Of a stretch of DNA of 20,811 nucleotides, positions 7,849 to 14,594 are shown piece by piece. The notes under the pieces are model-generated. The model did no database searches, had not been told where the DNA came from, and worked only from the letters and a program-made list of their open reading frames with translations. This DNA is from DATMYQ01 sp035560935 (GTDB lineage Bacteria; Bacillota; Negativicutes; Sporomusales; Sporomusaceae). The position numbers were made by a program, and so were the translations under genes. Every line of letters starts with the position of its first letter. Within the stretch, counting starts at the first letter, position 1. The stretch is from the NCBI GenBank assembly GCA_035560935.1, contig DATMYQ010000356.1, positions 1-20,811 on the forward strand. The letters are read 5' to 3'.

Positions 7849-7973
7849 GCTTTATCCGGGCTGTACGTTATTGGTGGTGGCCGGAATGGGGTGCAGTAGA
7901 AGCTGTCGATTTGCGTAGCCGGTGTCTGCTGCGGCGGCAGAAACAGAGAAGCAGTAAAACACAGGAGGAAATG

Positions 7974-7991
7974 ATGAAAAAGAGTTGTTGA
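7974..7991 (+). CDS. Candidate 5-residue leader peptide MKKSC
   Basis: An AGGAGG at 7963-7968 is followed 5 bases later by ATG AAA AAG AGT TGT TGA (a second ATG at 7971 would add one Met). The stop overlaps another ATG (7991) that opens MLETV and stops at 8008. A strong ribosome binding site in front of a peptide ending in Cys, placed between two terminators in a sulfur-flavoured locus, resembles a leader peptide. It has only one Cys codon, so classical ribosome-stalling attenuation is uncertain. Confidence 0.3.
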   Translation: MKKSC

Positions 7992-8023
7992 TGCTGGAAA
8001 CGGTATAAAAGAATAAGTGACAC

Positions 8024-8048
8024 GCTGATCAGGAAAGAAACTGAAGGC
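8024..8048 (+). promoter_or_regulatory. Two-box leader motif, copy C
   Basis: GCTGATCAG (8024-8032), GAAAGAA, then ACTGAAGGC (8040-8048), again running into a terminator arm. TCAG (8029-8032) can pair with CTGA (8041-8044). It is the second copy in the same leader, 102 bases ahead of the YezD-type gene. Confidence 0.6.
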
Positions 8049-8087
8049 AAAGGTGTTCCGGGAGGAACCTCCTTTGCCTTCTTTTTT
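8044..8087 (+). terminator. Intrinsic terminator/attenuator, copy C
   Basis: AAGGCAAAGG (8044-8053) pairs with CCTTTGCCTT (8071-8080) and GTTCC (8055-8059) with GGAAC (8064-8068) around a GGGA loop. C and TTTTTT follow. It is a strong hairpin lying 62 bases ahead of the next gene's start. Confidence 0.85.
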
Positions 8088-8149
8088 AATTGTCCAGGTA
8101 GGGTGCGGTTAATGTACAGAATATGATAAATAACCAGGAGGGATATGGC

Positions 8150-8506
8150 ATGGCAACAGTAAGTTCATTGAAGCCGATCCAGATTCAGGTGACGGAAATT
8201 ATTGCGCATTTTTTGCATACAGTTCAGCAAGGGTATTTGATTTTGACGGTGCAGGACGGTTGTGTGGTAAAAGCGGAAAGAACGGAGAAATTTATCATTT
8301 CCGCCCGAGAGAGAGATTTATGGCAGAGCGTGCTGTCAAGACCGACCCAAAAACATCCTTTTTTGGAAAAAATATTGACAGAGTTGCGCAGTATCCGATA
8401 TGGGCTGTTAGTTGTCCGATTGGAAGATGGCCAGGTGAACCAGATCGAAAAAACCGAAAAACGACGGATCAACGAAATGCAGGGAACGTATGGTGATGGG
8501 ATATGA
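8150..8506 (+). CDS. Duplicated YezD-family (DUF2292) protein
   Basis: 118 residues containing two copies of the ~36-residue YezD/DUF2292 unit. Residues ~14-50 (VQQGYLILTVQDGCVVKAERTEK) and ~72-106 (IRYGLLVVRLEDGQVNQIEKTEK) share the pattern Y/GxLxxxxxDGxVxxxExTEK. YezD proteins are usually single-unit, ~55-60 residues, and tend to be encoded with sulfate/sulfonate assimilation genes; their function is unknown. A GTG-like upstream start at 8123 is less likely than ATG 8150, which follows AGGAGGG. It is the first gene after the double-terminator leader and supports a sulfur-assimilation role for the operon. Confidence 0.8.
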   Translation: MATVSSLKPIQIQVTEIIAHFLHTVQQGYLILTVQDGCVVKAERTEKFIISARERDLWQSVLSRPTQKHPFLEKILTELRSIRYGLLVVRLEDGQVNQIEKTEKRRINEMQGTYGDGI

Positions 8507-8546
8507 AGCGACTGTGAAAGTTGAGAATAAGGAGGATGGGTTACTT

Positions 8547-9038
8547 ATGAAGCGATTTGTCAGGAAGATGATTCACAGGATATTGCCGGCGACGATGGTG
8601 TTGATGACTGTTCTGGCGGTCCATGCGCTGCCGGCTGGAGCGACGGATGCCACCTGGCAAGGCGATTTGGCCGGACAGGACATTGTGTTTTTCGATGCCG
8701 CCGGTGAAGGCAAGCTACTTTTGCGTGACCTGGGAGGCACTCTTCCGGCAGCGGCGATCATTGCGATTGGAGTGGTGCGGAATGACGAGGAAGATCAACT
8801 GCAGTTAGTGATCCATGAAGGATTGATCGAAGCTCGCTGGCTTAGTGACGACACTGTTGCGGCAGTAGGGAAACAGAGTGATATCAATTGTTGTCATCCG
8901 CTGGAAATCACTGTTCGCGAAGGACAGTTGGTCATCGGGATTGGTGAAAATCAACAGGTCGTGCAGCGAGTGTCGGGTTTCACAGGCAGTTTGAGTTCCC
9001 GGTCGGTGACTGGCAGCCTGAGCGCCTATAAAATATAA
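8547..9038 (+). CDS. Secreted protein of unknown function
   Basis: 163 residues. A basic N-terminus (KRFVRK...), a hydrophobic core at about residues 12-28 and a likely signal-peptidase site after Ala30 or Ala32 point to export. The mature part is acidic and beta-rich in appearance, with an adjacent Cys-Cys near its middle and no motif I recognise. ATG 8547 follows AAGGAGG (8529-8535) with an 11-base spacer; an upstream in-frame start at 8490 would overlap the YezD-type gene and bury the signal. It lies 25 bases before the rhodanese-like gene, so the two extracytoplasmic proteins are probably made together. Confidence 0.65.
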   Translation: MKRFVRKMIHRILPATMVLMTVLAVHALPAGATDATWQGDLAGQDIVFFDAAGEGKLLLRDLGGTLPAAAIIAIGVVRNDEEDQLQLVIHEGLIEARWLSDDTVAAVGKQSDINCCHPLEITVREGQLVIGIGENQQVVQRVSGFTGSLSSRSVTGSLSAYKI

Positions 9039-9063
9039 AAACATAAACGGGAGGATGATAAGT

Positions 9064-9549
9064 ATGTTTCAAATTCGAACGATGTTACTGGGAGTTTTGT
9101 TGTTGGCCGTTTCGGCGGCGCCGGCCTGGGCGGCTCATGGTGATGACGTCAACGCGTCAGTTCATGCCACCATTAGCGCGGTGTTGAAATCCGGTCCGGA
9201 GCATCAATGGTATAGCGTTTCTTCGACGGAAAAAGCGCCGGATGGTGTTGTGCTCGATGTGGGTGAAACGGCTGCCTTCGTAAAGCAACCGGCCGCCAAT
9301 GTGATCAATATTCCGCTGCAAGACCTGCATGACCGGTTTGGCGATCTGGACAAAAGCAAAAAAATATATGTAAATTACACTCCCGGAGAAGCGGGAATAA
9401 AGGCAGCATATGCCGTTGCTATTTTGCAAATCCATGGATTTGACGCCTGGTTGGTAACAACGGAGGCGCCGCATGCCGGAAAACCGGTGCCAGGGCATGG
9501 TCAGTCAGGGGCAGCCAATGTTCCCGACTGCTGCAAGAATAAACATTAA
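9064..9549 (+). CDS. Exported rhodanese-like protein lacking the catalytic Cys
   Basis: 161 residues. The signal peptide has a clear Ala-x-Ala cleavage site after residue 23. The rhodanese fold is indicated by VVLDVGETAAFVKQPAANVINIPLQDL (about residues 62-88) and by the GIKAAYAVAILQIHGFDAWLV helix and strand (about 111-129). The active-site loop, normally Cys-x-x-Gly, reads Tyr105-Thr-Pro-Gly108, so sulfur transfer by the usual persulfide is not expected. A C-terminal Asp-Cys-Cys pair could bind metal or a persulfide instead. ATG 9064 was chosen over ATG 9055 because GGGAGG abuts the latter. It may sense or bind a sulfur compound in the periplasm. Confidence 0.75.
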   Translation: MFQIRTMLLGVLLLAVSAAPAWAAHGDDVNASVHATISAVLKSGPEHQWYSVSSTEKAPDGVVLDVGETAAFVKQPAANVINIPLQDLHDRFGDLDKSKKIYVNYTPGEAGIKAAYAVAILQIHGFDAWLVTTEAPHAGKPVPGHGQSGAANVPDCCKNKH

Positions 9550-9616
9550 GAAGATGTTGATAAAAAAATGAAGAGTAGAGTGTTAAGCCGAACCGATGGA
9601 GAGGCAGGTGAAAGGA

Positions 9617-10696
9617 ATGAGCAGCCGGACTTATAAAGACGAGATGACGCCCAAGGAACGAATGCAAGCCGTGTTAACCGGAAAACCCTTTGACCGGGTT
9701 CCCTGCAGTGTACAGGTCACGAACCAGGCTGGAAAACAAATTGGTATCAAGCATTGGGAATGTTACTATTCCGCCGAGAAAACCGTGCAGACACAGTTGG
9801 CGGCCCTGCGGATTTTTGGGGTGGAGTCGGTGGGAACCGGACCCGGTTTGCAGGGCATTGCCGAGGCTGTGGGGGCGAAAGTGGTCTATCCGCGGGAAGA
9901 AAATACACAGTATATCAGTGAACACGCGCTCAAGGATTATCGTGATCTGGGACAGCTGGAAATTCCCCAGCCCTGGAAACAGACCCGCCTGGCGGTTCAT
10001 TTGATGTCATTGCATCGTTTAGTGGAGATGGTAGGAGATAAGGTGCCGGTGATTTCCAACGTAGCCGGGCCGTTTACCACGGCAGCCAATATCCGGGGAA
10101 CTGAGCAGTTTATGCGGGATTTGTACCAAAATCCGGAATTCGCCCATCAGTTGTTGCAATTTGCGTTGGACAGCACCGTGGCTTATGTAAAAGAAGCCAG
10201 CGGACTGGGTGCAAAAATCAATGTTGCGGATCCCACCGCCTCACCCACGTTGATCAGTCCCGGGCAGTTTCGGGAGTTCGCTTTTCCCTATCTGCGGAAT
10301 TTGATTCAACTCAGCAAACAATTGACCGGTCAGGCACCATCTTTGCATATCTGCGGCAACACCCGCAAAATATGGCAGGATATGGCCGACACTGGAGCGG
10401 CGGTATTGAGCCTGGATGATACGGTGGATCTGGAGGCGGCCAAACTGGCGGTGGGTGACCGGGTGGCTTTGCTGGGTAATGTGAAACCGACCCAGACGAT
10501 GTATCTGGGAACACCGGAGGATGTACGGCGAGATGCTAAGGGCTGCCTGCGCCGGGCTCATGACAACCCCAAAGGATATATTTTGGCGTTGGGATGCGGC
10601 CTGCCGATGACGGCGCCTGCAGAAAATATTCACGCCCTGTTTCAAACGGCCCGGGAGATCGGGCAGTATCCCTATGATACAGGAGCATTTCAATGA
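9617..10696 (+). CDS. URO-D-family methyltransferase (MtaA/MtbA type)
   Basis: 359 residues of the uroporphyrinogen decarboxylase superfamily. Zinc-binding residues of the MtbA/MtaA branch are present: His244-x-Cys246 (HICGNT) and Cys327 in LGCGLP. This branch transfers methyl groups between a corrinoid protein and a thiol such as coenzyme M; true heme-pathway UroD lacks this motif. ATG 9617 is preferred to an in-frame ATG at 9596 on spacing to the GAGGCAGG site. It sits 28 bases before K1, so it is part of the nitrogenase-like operon. A likely role (inference) is to take a methyl group released from, or needed to process, a methylated sulfur substrate. No corrinoid protein is encoded in the window. 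Confidence 0.8.
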   Translation: MSSRTYKDEMTPKERMQAVLTGKPFDRVPCSVQVTNQAGKQIGIKHWECYYSAEKTVQTQLAALRIFGVESVGTGPGLQGIAEAVGAKVVYPREENTQYISEHALKDYRDLGQLEIPQPWKQTRLAVHLMSLHRLVEMVGDKVPVISNVAGPFTTAANIRGTEQFMRDLYQNPEFAHQLLQFALDSTVAYVKEASGLGAKINVADPTASPTLISPGQFREFAFPYLRNLIQLSKQLTGQAPSLHICGNTRKIWQDMADTGAAVLSLDDTVDLEAAKLAVGDRVALLGNVKPTQTMYLGTPEDVRRDAKGCLRRAHDNPKGYILALGCGLPMTAPAENIHALFQTAREIGQYPYDTGAFQ

Positions 10697-10724
10697 TGAT
10701 ACGCTATAAAATGGAGGCTGACTC

Positions 10725-12065
10725 ATGAGTAAATTTATCGACAGACCCCGCTACCTTTGCTCCCTGGGGGGAGCCATCAGTACCCTGAAAGTTTTACCCG
10801 GGGCAGTGCCGATTATCCATGCTGCAGCTGGTTGCGGCGGCAACTTTGCCAACGCGCTGAATGGTGCGGCGGGATATATGGGAAGCGGTTATTGCGGTGG
10901 TCAGGCGTTGCCCAGCTCCAATATTCACGAACAGGAAATTGTGTTTGGCGGGGAAGAGCGTTTGGCGGAGCAAATATCCAACACACTGGACATTGTCGAC
11001 GGGGAACTGTATTTTGTTGTATCCGGCTGCATGGTGGATGTGATTGGCGATGATACTGTTGGTGTGGCCAAACGTTTCCAGCAGGAGGGCAAGCCGGTGC
11101 TGGGAGCCGAAACCGGCGGTTTTAAAGGAAATTCATACAAAGGCTATGAAATCGTGCTCAGCACATTGTTTCGTGAATTCGTTGAAAAACAGCCGGTCAA
11201 GGATCAGGAGACCGTGAATATTTTTGGTGTGGTGCCGCTGCAGGATGTATTCTGGAAAGGCAACTTAAACGTTCTGAAAGATTTGTTGAGCAAATTGGGG
11301 TTTAAAGTGAACACCTTTTTTGGCGAAAGGGAAACGTTGGATAATCTCCGCCAGGCCGGCGCCGCCCGCCTGAACATTGTGGTGTCTGACGTGTACGGCG
11401 TGGAGTCGGCGCAGGTATTTGAGGAAACGCATAACGTGCCCTACCTTATCGCCTCGCTGCCGGTGGGACCTACCGGGACGGAAGCGTTTTTGCGGCAGGT
11501 TAGTGCTGCTCTGGGGGTTGACAAACAACGGACCGAGGCCGTGATCACGGCGGAAAAGAGCCGGTATTACAGTTATGTGGAACGTATGGCCGACGTGTAC
11601 AACGATCTGGACTTGCAGCGCTACAGCGTGGTGGTCGCGGATGTCAACTACGCCACCGCCATCACTCGGTTCCTGGCCGATGATCTGGGATGGTTGCCGG
11701 AACTGGTGGTCATCACCGACATTTTAAATGAGGAAGAAGAAAATAGAGTCAGAAACCGTTTTGTGGGATTTCATTCCGGAATCCAGCCCCAGGTATTTTT
11801 TGACACCGATACATCCAATGTAACGAAGCATTTTCAAAAAGTTTGGCCGCAGAATAACAATAATCGCTATTTCGACTCCTTCAGCCCGGCTTTTGTTCTG
11901 GGAAGCAGTCTGGAACGGGATTTTGCCAATTCATTGGGCGCTCCCCATTTGAGCGTTGCTTATCCGGTATCCAACCGGGTGGTGCTGGACCGGGCCTATG
12001 CCGGTTACACCGGAGGCTTGCGGCTGACAGAAGATATTTTTGCCCTGCTGGTGGGTAACCGATAA
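10725..12065 (+). CDS. Nitrogenase-like component 1, beta-type (NifK-like) subunit K1
   Basis: 446 residues of the nitrogenase component 1/oxidoreductase family. P-cluster-type ligands align with NifK: Cys12 (RYLCSLGGA), Cys37 (AAGCGGN, 25 residues later as in NifK Cys70/Cys95) and Cys102 (SGCMVDVIGDD). FGGEERL and ETGGFKGNSYKGYE follow, as in the family. The N-terminal extension found in NifK is absent, so it is shorter than NifK (~520). It is expected to pair with D1 and to carry electrons from a NifH-like reductase through an iron-sulfur cluster. The gene order K-D is the reverse of nifDK. Its closest paralogue in the window is K2 at 19413. Confidence 0.88.
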   Translation: MSKFIDRPRYLCSLGGAISTLKVLPGAVPIIHAAAGCGGNFANALNGAAGYMGSGYCGGQALPSSNIHEQEIVFGGEERLAEQISNTLDIVDGELYFVVSGCMVDVIGDDTVGVAKRFQQEGKPVLGAETGGFKGNSYKGYEIVLSTLFREFVEKQPVKDQETVNIFGVVPLQDVFWKGNLNVLKDLLSKLGFKVNTFFGERETLDNLRQAGAARLNIVVSDVYGVESAQVFEETHNVPYLIASLPVGPTGTEAFLRQVSAALGVDKQRTEAVITAEKSRYYSYVERMADVYNDLDLQRYSVVVADVNYATAITRFLADDLGWLPELVVITDILNEEEENRVRNRFVGFHSGIQPQVFFDTDTSNVTKHFQKVWPQNNNNRYFDSFSPAFVLGSSLERDFANSLGAPHLSVAYPVSNRVVLDRAYAGYTGGLRLTEDIFALLVGNR

Positions 12066-12084
12066 GCGAAGGAGAGGAAGCGAC

Positions 12085-13626
12085 ATGGATTATATCAGAG
12101 AGAAAGCGCCCCCGGTGAGAGAAAACCGGTTGCGGGCCTGCAACGCTTACGGCGGTTCGTGCTGCGCCCTGGTTGAAAAAACAAAAAAAGGCTGCCTGAA
12201 CGGCGCCAAGCGAACGTTTTCCCAGGCCCAGGGCTGCCAGTTGAATTTAAGTCTGGCCATCATTAATACGATCCGCGACGTGGCCGTCATCGTTCACGGT
12301 CCCATTGGCTGCGGCGGGTCCAGCCTGGCTATTGCCGGCGTCAACAAAAATTTTAAGCAACAACGTGACACGAAATCCGCCGGCCTGATTTGGCTCAATA
12401 CCAATCTGGGCGAGTCAGAAGTCATTAACGGCGGTGAACCCAATTTGCGGGAGGCAATTCTGCACGCGGAAAAAGAATTCCGGCCCAGTGCGATCATTAT
12501 TGTCAACAGTTGTGTGCCGGCGATTATCGGCGATGATATTGACGGTGTGATTGAACAGGTGCAAAAAGAAGTCCGGGCCAAAATCGTTCCGGTACACTGC
12601 GAAGGATTCAAAACGAAAATTCAGGCGACCGCTTACGATGCGGTCTATCATGGCATCCTGCGCACGCTGATGGATCCGGAGCCGAAAGAAACGGCAACCG
12701 TGCTGAGTGAAGCGGAACAATTGGCGGAACTGAAAGAAAAATATCAGCGCAGCCGCACGGTGAATGTGCTGAACGTATCCTCTATGAGCCGGATTGACGA
12801 ATATGAGCTGGTCCGGACGCTGAAAGCGCTGGACCTGAACCTGAACATTCTGCCCTGCTATGCCCATCCGGAAGATTTCCGCAAGGCGACGGAAGCGGCA
12901 TTGAACGTAAGTATTTGCGCTACCCATGATGATTATTTTGTGGAGCATTTAAAGAGCAAACACAATATTCCTTTTATCCTGCGGACCATACCTATTGGTG
13001 TTAAGTACACCAGCCGCTGGATTGAAGATATCGCCAAATTCTTCGGAATCGAAGAAACGGCCAAACGGTTTATTGATCAGGAAGTCCAACAGCTGGAAGC
13101 CGCACTGGCCCCCTATCGGCCATTGTTTAAAGGCAAGCGGGTCCTCATCGGCGGTGGTGAGATCCGGGTAGTGGCTAATGCGGAGCTGCTTCATTATCTG
13201 GGTTTTGAAGTGGTGGGCCTGCGGGCGTATCATTATGATCAATTTGCCGACGAAATGCTGGGAGAACTGACACCGATCGAAAATATTCCGTTTAACGTAG
13301 CTACCGGCCAGGCGTTTGAACAGGCCAACCTGATCACCAATCTGAAACCGGATTTGTACATCGGCCATGTGGGTACGAACAGCTGGGCGGCAAAACAGGG
13401 GATACCAGTGCTGCCAATTTTTCATCAAAGCAATTTGTTCCTGGGTTATGCCGGTGTGTTCGAGTTTGCCCGCCGTTTGGCCCGCATTCTGAGAAATCCG
13501 TCGTTTAACCGTCATTTAGGGGAAAACACCAAACTGCCCTACTTTGAAAGCTGGTACGAAAAAGATGCGTTTTCCTATATCGACGAAGGCAATACCGGCG
13601 AAACAGCGTCAGCAGTGAACAAATAA
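12085..13626 (+). CDS. Nitrogenase-like component 1, alpha-type (NifD-like) subunit D1
   Basis: 513 residues. P-cluster-type Cys51, Cys76 (HGPIGCGG) and Cys143 (SCVPAIIGDDID) are present. Cys278 (NVSICAT...IPFI) aligns with cofactor ligand Cys275 of NifD. His447 (GIPVLPIFHQ) lies 169 residues later, against 167 for His442 in NifD, though it is offset by one residue from the GIP motif. CEGF and Gln180 match NifD's CEGFRGVSQ (Gln191), but Tyr184 stands where NifD has His195, the proton donor for N2 reduction. A Cys-rich N-terminus (Cys19, 26, 27, 37) is unusual. ATG 12085 follows a GGAGAGGAAG site; 19 bases separate it from K1. The evidence favours a complex-cofactor reductase not aimed at N2, plausibly acting on a carbon-sulfur bond. 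Confidence 0.88.
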   Translation: MDYIREKAPPVRENRLRACNAYGGSCCALVEKTKKGCLNGAKRTFSQAQGCQLNLSLAIINTIRDVAVIVHGPIGCGGSSLAIAGVNKNFKQQRDTKSAGLIWLNTNLGESEVINGGEPNLREAILHAEKEFRPSAIIIVNSCVPAIIGDDIDGVIEQVQKEVRAKIVPVHCEGFKTKIQATAYDAVYHGILRTLMDPEPKETATVLSEAEQLAELKEKYQRSRTVNVLNVSSMSRIDEYELVRTLKALDLNLNILPCYAHPEDFRKATEAALNVSICATHDDYFVEHLKSKHNIPFILRTIPIGVKYTSRWIEDIAKFFGIEETAKRFIDQEVQQLEAALAPYRPLFKGKRVLIGGGEIRVVANAELLHYLGFEVVGLRAYHYDQFADEMLGELTPIENIPFNVATGQAFEQANLITNLKPDLYIGHVGTNSWAAKQGIPVLPIFHQSNLFLGYAGVFEFARRLARILRNPSFNRHLGENTKLPYFESWYEKDAFSYIDEGNTGETASAVNK

Positions 13627-13643
13627 AGGGGAGGAATCCATCC

Positions 13644-14573
13644 ATGGCAAAAATCGCATACAGCGTGACGGATCTGATCGGCGGTACGCCGTTGTTAAAA
13701 CTGAACCGGGTGACCGAAGATATTCCGGCGGAAGTGCTGGTAAAATTGGAACTGTTTAATCCCGGCGGCAGCGTGAAAGACCGCATTGGGTTCAGCATGA
13801 TCAAAGACGCGGAAGAAAAAGGACTGATCAACAAGGATACGGTGATCATTGAGCCGACCAGCGGCAACACCGGCATTGCCCTGGCATTTATTGCTGCGGC
13901 GAAAGGTTACCGGCTGTTGTTGACGATGCCGGAAACGATGAGTGTGGAGCGGCGCAACCTATTGAAAGCGTACGGCGCGGAACTGGTGCTGACAGCGGGC
14001 GCGGAAGGAATGAAAGGGGCGGTACGCAAGGCAGAAGAACTGGCGGCTCAGATTCCCAACTCCTTTATTCCCCAACAGTTTAACAATCCGGCGAATCCGG
14101 AAATTCACCGCGCGACGACAGCGGAAGAAATTTGGAACGACACTGACGGCAAAGTGGATATTATTATTGGCGGTGTCGGTACCGGCGGTACGATTACCGG
14201 CATTGGCGAAGTTTTGAAAAACCGGAAAGCCAGTGTGCAGGTGGTCGCCGTGGAACCATTCGACTCCCCGGTCCTGTCCGGCGGACAACCGGGACCCCAT
14301 AAATTGCAGGGTATTGGCGCCGGCTTTGTGCCGAATGTTTTGAACCTGGATCTGTTGGACGAAATTTATAAGGTGAAAAGCGAGGAAGCGGTGGAGACCG
14401 CGCACCGCCTGGCCCGGGAAGAAGGAATTTTGGTGGGCATCTCATCCGGGGCAGCGGCGTTTGCCGCGCTGCAGATTGCCAAACGTCCGGAAAACAAAGG
14501 CAAAGTAGTCGTAGCGATTCTGCCGGATACCGGTGAACGCTATTTCAGTACGGTATTGTTTGAAGAATTGTAA
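13644..14573 (+). CDS. cysK: Cysteine synthase (O-acetylserine sulfhydrylase)
   Basis: 309 residues, the normal length. It catalyses O-acetylserine plus sulfide to cysteine plus acetate in the cytoplasm with pyridoxal phosphate. PLP Lys45 sits in GGSVKDR, the substrate loop TSGNTG is at 72-77, the phosphate-binding GTGGTITG is near 178-185 and a SSGAA motif follows; there is no cystathionine-synthase-type extension. ATG 13644 follows GGGGAGG and is 17 bases after D1. Its position between two nitrogenase-like pairs suggests that sulfide released by those enzymes is trapped as cysteine. The substrate could also be a thiol, as some family members accept other nucleophiles. Confidence 0.92.
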   Translation: MAKIAYSVTDLIGGTPLLKLNRVTEDIPAEVLVKLELFNPGGSVKDRIGFSMIKDAEEKGLINKDTVIIEPTSGNTGIALAFIAAAKGYRLLLTMPETMSVERRNLLKAYGAELVLTAGAEGMKGAVRKAEELAAQIPNSFIPQQFNNPANPEIHRATTAEEIWNDTDGKVDIIIGGVGTGGTITGIGEVLKNRKASVQVVAVEPFDSPVLSGGQPGPHKLQGIGAGFVPNVLNLDLLDEIYKVKSEEAVETAHRLAREEGILVGISSGAAAFAALQIAKRPENKGKVVVAILPDTGERYFSTVLFEEL

Positions 14574-14594
14574 TGTGAGAGGAGGTTGAAAGCG

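Larger units (their letters stand above)
7580..8149 (+). other. 570-base non-coding regulatory region ahead of the nitrogenase-like operon
   Basis: No credible full-length gene is present. From left to right it holds a small hairpin (CTGCAC-CGA-GTGCAG near 7645), a consensus promoter (7732-7760), a two-box motif with terminator (7787-7848), a tiny reading frame with a strong ribosome binding site (7974-7991) and a second two-box motif with terminator (8024-8087). The YezD-type gene then begins at 8150. The sequence AAGGATCTT occurs both at 7692-7700 upstream of the promoter and in the first terminator arm. Stretches 7580-7730 and 7854-7960 show nothing else I can name. Confidence 0.7.

Noticed and set aside
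8024..8048. Hammerhead-type ribozyme core (CTGATNA ... GAA) in the two-box motif
   Set aside because: The CTGATGA and GAAA core is not matched in any copy and no supporting three-stem layout is visible.
7868..8050. Minus-strand 60-residue hydrophobic reading frame in the regulatory region, resembling a small toxin or membrane peptide
   Set aside because: It would start at a TTG inside terminator C, has no ribosome binding site, and its hydrophobicity is explained by reading an AT-rich leader in reverse.
9617..10696. Heme-pathway uroporphyrinogen decarboxylase (hemE)
   Set aside because: The HxC and later Cys zinc site belongs to the methyltransferase branch, and no other heme genes are near.
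12415..13515. Long minus-strand frames opposite D1
   Set aside because: They mirror a clearly coding, motif-bearing plus-strand gene and have no recognisable domain.
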